From Candidatus Gordonibacter avicola (GTDB taxonomy: Bacteria; Actinomycetota; Coriobacteriia; Coriobacteriales; Eggerthellaceae), in contig DXGM01000025.1 in the NCBI GenBank assembly GCA_019113915.1, forward strand, positions 1 through 57,466: a stretch of DNA of 57,466 nucleotides, written 5' to 3'. Shown in pieces: positions 52,707 to 57,466 of the stretch. Each line of letters starts with the position of its first letter. Position 1 is the stretch's first letter. The notes below the pieces were generated by a model. The model saw only the letters and a program-made list of their open reading frames with translations, had not been told where the DNA came from and searched no databases. The position numbers and the translations under genes were made by a program.

Positions 52707-53450
52707 CTTTGATGGCAAACTTTCCGCTGTGAAAGATATCTAAGTTATTTTTAAAGGGAGGTGGCTAGTGGGCAATGGCAACTACCAAGAGACGCACGAG
52801 CGCATCTTGAAAAGCGGTCTTGCGGCGTTTTTGGAAGAGGGATTCGAGAAGGCGAACCTGCGCAGGATTTGCAAAACAGCCGGTGTGACAACCGGGGCGT
52901 TCTACAAGCACTTCGAGGACAAAGAGGCGCTCTTCTCCGAACTGGTCGAGCCTCTGGCAAGCATGATTCGCGAAGCTTACGCCCAAGGTGAGCAGCGAGG
53001 CTTCGCCGGGTACGACGAAGGGGAGCCAGTGACTCCGGAGCAGGTGCGCGCCGCCCTCGAGACTAAAGCGGCAGGGACGCTCGCCACCACGGCGATGCTG
53101 TACTCCCATCGCGATATCTACGAGCTCCTTGTGTTCCGCTCTTACGGCACTCCGTACGAGCATTTTCTGGATTGGCTCGTCGACGAGGAAGATAGAACGA
53201 CCCTCCGTGCTCTTGAGCTAATCCACGGCGCAGAAAAGGCTCGAACCGTTATCTCGAAAGAGTCTCTCCATATCGTCAACCACGCGTTCTACAGCGCCCT
53301 TTCCGAGAACATCGTCCATGCGAAGAGCCTTGAGGAACTTAACGCGACGACAAAGGTTATTTCAACGTTCTTCAATTCAGGCTGGGAGAAATATCGCATG
53401 CCCTGATGGCCCTTTCTTTTTTTGCCATCAAAGATAACTAAGTCATTTTC
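52707..53450. repeat. Inverted and direct repeats bracketing the TetR gene
   Basis: CTTTGATGGCAAA (52707-52719) and its exact complement TTTGCCATCAAAG (53421-53433) form a 13-bp inverted repeat around the TetR gene. A near direct repeat AAAGATATCTAAGTTATTTT (52732-52751) against AAAGATAACTAAGTCATTTT (53430-53449) overlaps it. They could be paired operators of the regulator, or the ends of a small mobile unit. Confidence 0.55.
52768..53406 (+). CDS. TetR-family transcriptional regulator
   Basis: 212-aa regulator from a GTG at 52768 behind AAAGGGAGGTGG. N-terminal HTH (ETHERILKSGLAAFLEEGFEKANLRRICKTAGVTTGAFYKHFEDKEALFSELVEP) is typical; the C-terminal ligand domain is not specific. No efflux or enzyme gene follows it directly, so its target is unclear. 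The gene stands alone in the accessory segment, bracketed by a 13-bp inverted repeat that may be its operator. Confidence 0.92.
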   Translation: MGNGNYQETHERILKSGLAAFLEEGFEKANLRRICKTAGVTTGAFYKHFEDKEALFSELVEPLASMIREAYAQGEQRGFAGYDEGEPVTPEQVRAALETKAAGTLATTAMLYSHRDIYELLVFRSYGTPYEHFLDWLVDEEDRTTLRALELIHGAEKARTVISKESLHIVNHAFYSALSENIVHAKSLEELNATTKVISTFFNSGWEKYRMP

Positions 53451-53670
53451 AATCGAACTCCTCTTCAGGATCGAAGAGGAGTTCGGGCTCAGGCCCGTCG
53501 GCGATGACAAGCTCGCCATCGCGCCCGGTGCAGAGAAGGCGCCGAAGCTCGCCGCCGCCATCAAGGCCTGGGAATCCCAGGTGGATGCGCTCGACCGCGG
53601 CGAGATAACCCCCGAGGAATACGAGTCCTGGAAGATGGGGATTGGTGGAAACCCGAGCCCTTCCGCATGA
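53422..53670 (+). CDS. Short hypothetical protein or gene fragment, 82 aa
   Basis: A TTG-started frame reading SFSIELLFRIEEEFGLRPVG, then KAPKLAAAIKAWESQVDALDRGEITPEEYESWKMGIG. Codon use is coding-like and the second half looks like a helical amphipathic segment, but there is no ribosome binding site and the start overlaps the inverted repeat after the TetR gene. It is probably the C-terminal end of a gene cut by rearrangement. The following 53671-53843 holds nothing recognisable. Confidence 0.35.
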   Translation: MPSKITKSFSIELLFRIEEEFGLRPVGDDKLAIAPGAEKAPKLAAAIKAWESQVDALDRGEITPEEYESWKMGIGGNPSPSA

Positions 53671-53843
53671 ATGCGTCTCTGGTAAACACCAAACTTCTAT
53701 GGACGTGATGGCTCCGGATGGATTTCGCTTGCCATTCGGGGCAATTGCCGTCTTTATACCCGATTCGAAACGAATGAACGCGAGGGGTCCGATTGACAAT
53801 GCAACTGTCGTATCTCGTTCAAGGCGAGAAAACTAAGGAGAAT

Positions 53844-54983
53844 ATGATCGGGAAGGACCTGCCGAAAGGAACTGCCCTCGATTCGGTAGAGAAGTACGAC
53901 GCCAAAGGGGGTTAGCTCTACTTCGTCACATTCTCTGCAGAGCCCGACACGCTTTCGAGTGCGAGGGCTTTGTCTCGTCTCAGAGATTCTCTGCCTGCCA
54001 AAAAGCACGTGCGAATTTTACGAGACGATGCCTCTTCTAGATTTGCGAAGGCTCTGTATCCCAAGTTGGCAGACTATGAGCGTGCTCTTCGGCGGGTGCT
54101 CACCCTCTCGATGTGCGCCGAACATGACAATTTCGAAGACAAGCTGGTAAAGAACCTAGAGGAGGCGACTCTCAGCGAGCTCGGTTTGAGGCTATTTTAT
54201 AGCGACGCCTTCAAAGAAGAGGTTTCCAGGCTAGTGAACCAGAAGGGTCCCATCTCCAAATCCGATGTTTTGGAAAGGATAGAGGGGATTGAAGAGCGAA
54301 CCGTCTGGACTGACCTGTTCGACGGCAGAGAGTTGAAAGGCGTGTGGGAGAATTTCAGGGCAATAAACAAGATAAGAAACAAAGTCATGCACCACAGGAC
54401 GATCTTGGCCAAGGAGTATGACGAGGCGAAGGAGTTGCTGGCTGAATCGACTGACGAGCTCGAAGCCTACGCCAACCATATACACGAAGACCCCAGCTAT
54501 CCGAAACGCCATTCCGCCAATGCCCTTAGCGCTGCGCGCCTCTTGGGGGGCAACTATGCGTCGGAGATTGCCGGTGCCCAGGTCTTCCTGGATAAAATCG
54601 CTCCTCTTCTATCTTCGCAGAGTTTTGCGGATTATTACGCTCTATCCGATTCGGCATCTGCCGCAGCTAAAGCCCTCTCGCAATCAGTCGCCACGATTGA
54701 CCCGTCCAGGCTTTCCGCGGTCTCGAGCCTAGCCGAAACACTAAGCGAAAGCATCACGAAGATCCAAGGCCCAGCCCTACAGGCAGCGATTAGCCAATTG
54801 GCGCAGAATACCATTCCGTCCGGTTTGACGACGAGCCTGCCTGCTTCAGCTGCTTTAGCTCGCGAGCAATCCAATCCTCTCGAAGATGATGACGAGGAGA
54901 AAGGCCAAGGCGAATCGCATGATAGAGACTCTTCCGAAAGCGAAGAAAGCTCAGGAGAGGAACGAAAGGAAGGGTTTGATTAG
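53844..54983 (+). pseudogene. HEPN-domain RNase-like gene interrupted by an amber codon
   Basis: Starts at ATG 53844 behind a perfect AAGGAG, reads MIGKDLPKGTALDSVEKYDA, then KGG and TAG (53913-53915), then LYFVTFSAEPDTLSSARAL in the same frame to 54983, 379 codons. A HEPN-like domain shows the catalytic Rx4H motif in IRNKVMHHR (Arg178, His183 counted from the ATG, the amber as position 24), as in Swt1/Abi-type RNA-cleaving toxins. The C-terminus is acidic and low-complexity (EDDDEEKGQ). Read-through or a restart at a TTG (53970) may give a shorter protein of 337 aa. Confidence 0.72.
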
Positions 54984-55592
54984 CGCATAGATCTTGCGGC
55001 TGCGACCCTGCAGCGCATACGCTGTCTGCGCTATGGTTTTGCGAAACCGCTGAGGGCCGTTTCGGGTCGCAAGCCTCCTGCTGCTACTCGAGAGGAGTGG
55101 TTGCGAAACCAGCTCGTTTTCGTGAGTTTGCGAGAATGACGCTTCCAGGCTCTCCACCAGGGGCATCTGCCATTCTCGAGTTTCGTTTTTCCAGGTGAGT
55201 TTCGTTTGAGTTTCGCCGATTTTCGACGGCACCTGCAAGCGTCCCGCCATCATTGCCTTTCATCGGCTTGCAGGTTCTTCGGTTCGCGTCGGTTCTCTTC
55301 GGTTCCGTTCAAGTCGTTTCAGGCTTGTTTGACCCATGCCCGTTTGCCATGGGGTGGCATCCGATCATGCGTCTACCTGCGGAAACGGGAAGGCTCCTCG
55401 TTTTTCTCGAAGAGCCTTTTGAGTTTTTACCCGATTGCGAAACCATGTGGCTTGCAGGTGCGGCGGTTCCGAAACGTCCCCATCGGTTGCCATCGGAACC
55501 GTACGAAACCGTATGAAAAACAAGAACAAATGTTCTATTACTATTCCCACTCGGCAAATTCAGATATATGGGAGCGTATTTAGGGTGATTTT
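54984..55592. other. Interval with low-complexity repeats after the HEPN gene
   Basis: About 600 bp without a supported gene. It is rich in TTTCG, GGTTC and CGGTT runs, and leftward and rightward frames at 54951-55253 and 55206-55583 have no domain or ribosome binding site. A terminator-like hairpin lies at 55390-55418. Confidence 0.45.
55390..55426 (+). terminator. Rho-independent terminator-like hairpin
   Basis: AAGGCTCCTCG (55390-55400) pairs with CGAAGAGCCTT (55408-55418), one mismatch, loop TTTTTCT, followed by TTGAGTTTTT. It lies about 400 bases after the HEPN gene and is the first terminator on that strand. Confidence 0.5.
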
Positions 55593-55632
55593 GCAGGCAA
55601 AACATTCGCAAATATGTTAATGTTTTGCCTGC
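55593..55632. repeat. 14-bp perfect inverted repeat
   Basis: GCAGGCAAAACATT (55593-55606) and AATGTTTTGCCTGC (55619-55632), spacer 12 bases. It could be a terminator for either strand or part of the recombination/transfer region that follows. Confidence 0.6.
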
Positions 55633-55655
55633 TTATTTGAGGCAGTACGCTTTCT

Positions 55656-55674
55656 TAGTATCAAAATAGTATCA
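55656..55674. repeat. Short direct repeat TAGTATCA x2, candidate attachment region
   Basis: TAGTATCA occurs at 55656-55663 and 55667-55674, 11 bases apart, at the point where sequence character changes towards Firmicute-like DNA. Repeats of this form are common near tyrosine-recombinase attachment sites; no integrase is visible in the window, so this is only a candidate. Confidence 0.3.
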
Positions 55675-55752
55675 CAAAAACCGAGAAATTGCAAGGGTTT
55701 CAGGCCATAAACGGCCACAATCAAAACTTCCCTCAATTTGATGTAAGTTTCT

Positions 55753-56003
55753 GTCGAAATGGGTCTCAAATCGAGACCCATTTCGACCACCGCCTGGGAG
55801 CGTAAACGCTCCCAGGCAATAGGGGATTGATTTCCGCCCCGGCGGAAATCAATCCCACCATGGGACGCAATTCGACCTAAAATCAAAGGAGGCGGGCAAG
55901 CACTTCTGGTGCTTGCCCGCCTTGATAACCGCAGAGCAAGGCCGGGCGGGGCGGTCAATGGCGGCGCACTTGTGCGCCGTTCATCTCGACCATTGACAGC
56001 CCC
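55753..56003. repeat. Array of five perfect hairpins
   Basis: Five stems occur in 250 bp: GTCGAAATGGGTCTC (15 bp, 55753-55767/55773-55787), GCCTGGGAGCG (11 bp, 55792-55802/55807-55817), GGGATTGATTTCCGCC (16 bp, 55823-55838/55841-55856), GGCGGGCAAGCAC (13 bp, 55891-55903/55909-55921), and a nested one, CGGCGCAC (55962-55969/55972-55979) inside GTCAATGG (54-61/55990-55997) and GGGGC/GCCCC. It resembles an origin of transfer or a boundary of an integrative element; a terminator cluster is also possible. Confidence 0.6.
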
Positions 56004-56022
56004 GACTGGATTTGCTATCCAT

Positions 56023-56436
56023 CTAAAGAAGTGCGTTGTGTTCTATTCGATTTCTTAGATTATCAATTTTTTCTTTGATAGACTGGATTATCTCCAAAAA
56101 TGCTTTGTCTGATTTTCCTGTCGGATCGTCAAGCCCCCAATCCTCCCGGTGCTTGCAGGGTAGATAGGGGCAGGCCACATTGCACCCCATTGTTATTACA
56201 ATGTCTACGGGCGGAAGTTCGTTCAGCAATTTGCTATATTGCGTCTGCTCCATGTCAATGCCATAGAGTTGTTTTATCAGCCGAACTGCGTCCTGGTTGA
56301 TCTGCGGCACAGTCTCCGTGCCAGCGGAGTAACTTTCAAATACATCGGAGGCCAGATACTTTCCGAGTGCCTCGGCGATTTGGCTCCGGCAGGAATTGTG
56401 GACGCAGATAAACGCCACCTTGGGTTTTTGACCCAT
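56023..56436 (-). CDS. arsC: Thioredoxin-type arsenate reductase
   Basis: 137-aa enzyme of the low-molecular-weight phosphatase fold that reduces arsenate to arsenite. The P-loop is CVHNSCRS (residues 11-18, CX5R) with Asp in DWGLDDPTG, and the other redox cysteines are CNVACPYLPC. This is the ArsC form using thioredoxin, which fits the thioredoxin-like gene three bases upstream. Composition and codon use are Firmicute-like and lower in GC than the rest of the window. Confidence 0.92.
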   Translation of the reverse strand: MGQKPKVAFICVHNSCRSQIAEALGKYLASDVFESYSAGTETVPQINQDAVRLIKQLYGIDMEQTQYSKLLNELPPVDIVITMGCNVACPYLPCKHREDWGLDDPTGKSDKAFLEIIQSIKEKIDNLRNRIEHNALL

Positions 56437-56439
56437 ACG

Positions 56440-56781
56440 TCATCCCCTGACCTTTTGAATGAGGGCTTTTACCTCATCTTTTTTCAAAACCTTACCATAG
56501 GACATGACCTTGCCATCTACCACAAGGGCAGGGGTGGTCATCACGCCATAGGCGGCGATCTGCGAGAAGTCCGTTACATGGTCTATGGTCGTGTCCATAT
56601 TCAGTTCCGCAAGCGCCGCTTTGGTGGCATCTTCCAACGCATGACACTTCGCGCAGCCAGCCCCCAGCACTTTGATCCCAGCAGTTGTTTTTGCGGCCTC
56701 TGCCTGGGCCATCTTTTCGGGTGTGCAGCCGCTCCCACAGCAGCAACTTTTTTCCTCTTTCTTCTTGTTAAACAGTCCCAT
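56440..56781 (-). CDS. Thioredoxin-like redox-active disulfide protein
   Basis: 113-aa protein. A Cys-rich N-terminus (KSCCCGSGC) precedes a glutaredoxin/thioredoxin fold of the redox-active disulfide protein 2 type with active site GAGCAKCHAL and cis-Pro segment TTPALVVDG. Such proteins are found with ArsC and permeases of the same family in arsenic and mercury resistance clusters of Firmicutes. It probably supplies electrons to the adjacent arsenate reductase or binds metalloid. Confidence 0.85.
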   Translation of the reverse strand: MGLFNKKKEEKSCCCGSGCTPEKMAQAEAAKTTAGIKVLGAGCAKCHALEDATKAALAELNMDTTIDHVTDFSQIAAYGVMTTPALVVDGKVMSYGKVLKKDEVKALIQKVRG

Positions 56782-56800
56782 AGCGAATTACCTCCTTAGA

Positions 56801-57466
56801 TTAAATCAAAATGAATTGAAACGCATTGAACAGGTAGCCAACAATGATAATGCCAATCGTACAAATGCCAATAAAGAGTGCCAGTAGTTTGGGTTTCACA
56901 GCCTTGCGGAGCATGATAAGGGACGGCAGGGACAAGGTAGTAACAGCCATCATAAAGGAAAGAACGGTACCCAGTTGTGCCCCCTTAGAAAGTAGTGCCT
57001 CTGCAACAGGAATGGTGCCGAAAATATCTGCGTACATGGGGATACCAACGATTGTAGCGAGAATCACACCAAAAGGATTGTTGCTGCCAAGTACGGTTTC
57101 AATCCAACTTTCCGGTATCCAGTTGTGGATTAGCGCACCGATCCCGACACCAACCAGAATATAGGGGAACACTTTCTTGAAGGTGCCCAGCATTTGTTCC
57201 TTTGCGTAGGTGAGCCTTTCCCGGATCGTCAGGTCAGGAGACCCAATGTCGACGCTGCCAGCCGAAAGCACAAAACTTTCAACGTACTTTTCCATATGCA
57301 GTTTCTCAATCATGGTGCCGCCGACAACTGCGATAACAAGCCCAAGGATCACATAGACGATCGCCACTTTTGCACCGAAAATGCTCATTAACAAGACAAG
57401 ACTTCCTAAATCGACCATCGGTGATGAAATCAAAAAGGAGAACGTCACACCCAAGGGAAGTCCCGC
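56801..57466 (-). CDS. UPF0718/DUF318-type permease, partial
   Basis: C-terminal part of a membrane permease of the family also found as ArsP-like or YraQ-like proteins with arsenic clusters. At least six helices are visible, with MGTFKKVFPYILVGVGIGAL and GVILATIVGIPMYADIFGTIPVAEAL in the second half. The reading frame stays open to the window edge (upstream codons read AGLPLGVTFSFLISSPM), so the start lies beyond 57466. It ends 19 bases before the thioredoxin-like gene and is its probable operon partner. Confidence 0.85.
   Translation of the reverse strand, partial: AGLPLGVTFSFLISSPMVDLGSLVLLMSIFGAKVAIVYVILGLVIAVVGGTMIEKLHMEKYVESFVLSAGSVDIGSPDLTIRERLTYAKEQMLGTFKKVFPYILVGVGIGALIHNWIPESWIETVLGSNNPFGVILATIVGIPMYADIFGTIPVAEALLSKGAQLGTVLSFMMAVTTLSLPSLIMLRKAVKPKLLALFIGICTIGIIIVGYLFNAFQFILI

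Noticed and set aside
28964..53915. Genome-wide amber recoding (Pyl or other)
   Set aside because: TAG ends several normal genes here (1422-1424, 3266-3268, 17449-17451), so TAG is an ordinary stop; nonsense mutation is simpler for the two interrupted genes.
55206..55958. Frames of 113-125 residues near the hairpin array
   Set aside because: They run through perfect hairpins and low-complexity sequence, as expected of non-coding DNA.
1..57466. tRNA, rRNA and CRISPR arrays
   Set aside because: No T-loop/acceptor pattern, rRNA core or regularly spaced repeat was seen; a covariance search could overturn this for a degenerate tRNA.

Overview
The window looks like chromosomal DNA of a high-GC, anaerobic actinobacterium, most likely a gut coriobacterium (Eggerthellaceae-like). 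This rests on GC-rich codon usage, a selenocysteine formate dehydrogenase, meso-diaminopimelate dehydrogenase, MptD-type ECF transport and WYL/AraC regulators; it is a family-level inference only. No tRNA, rRNA, CRISPR array or complete insertion sequence was recognised.

Layout. 0-4.4 kb: a structured inverted-repeat element, then a NMT1/SsuA-type ABC uptake operon (lipoprotein, ATPase, permease) and a convergent BioB-like radical SAM gene. 4.9-9.8 kb: polyphosphate kinase, exopolyphosphatase and a WYL regulator. 10.6-18.6 kb: a protein with two NERD nuclease-like modules, then a formate dehydrogenase pair (NuoF/GltD-like electron-transfer subunit plus molybdopterin FdhA with an in-frame UGA selenocysteine codon and a clear SECIS hairpin), then ddh. 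18.7-26.1 kb: a small tail-anchored protein, a PurF homologue without the N-terminal cysteine, NhaC, ThpR, HelD, a 58-residue basic protein and a deformylase-like protein without the catalytic Glu.

26.2-38.5 kb is a defence island, mostly of lower GC: a TOTE primase-helicase that has lost its DEAH segment, a DUF6429 gene interrupted by an amber codon, a DUF262/DUF1524/RAMA/DUF4268 (GmrSD/BrxU-like) nuclease, a type III mod-res pair with an apparent frameshift at the start of res, and a STAND (NACHT) ATPase with an N-terminal endonuclease-like domain broken into at least five reading-frame segments.

39.0-48.3 kb is a coherent metal or metallophore uptake locus: a leftward operon (AraC, ECF S component, EcfT, double EcfA, second AraC) divergent from a rightward operon (YbtP/YbtQ- or IrtA/IrtB-like ABC pair, DtxR-type repressor). 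48.4-55 kb is a second accessory segment: an excisionase-like gene whose ribosome binding site lies in a hairpin, a two-gene PHP-ATPase module with a small acidic partner, an internally deleted second excisionase copy, a TetR regulator bracketed by a 13-bp inverted repeat, and a HEPN RNase-like gene interrupted by an amber codon behind a perfect Shine-Dalgarno.

55.5-57.5 kb changes character: a dense array of perfect hairpins with short direct repeats, then arsC, a thioredoxin-like protein and a permease with Firmicute-like sequence, probably the edge of an imported element. The best candidates for an undescribed system are the PHP-ATPase plus small-partner module and the HEPN gene. The many broken defence genes beside intact housekeeping genes suggest that the island is decaying or switched off.
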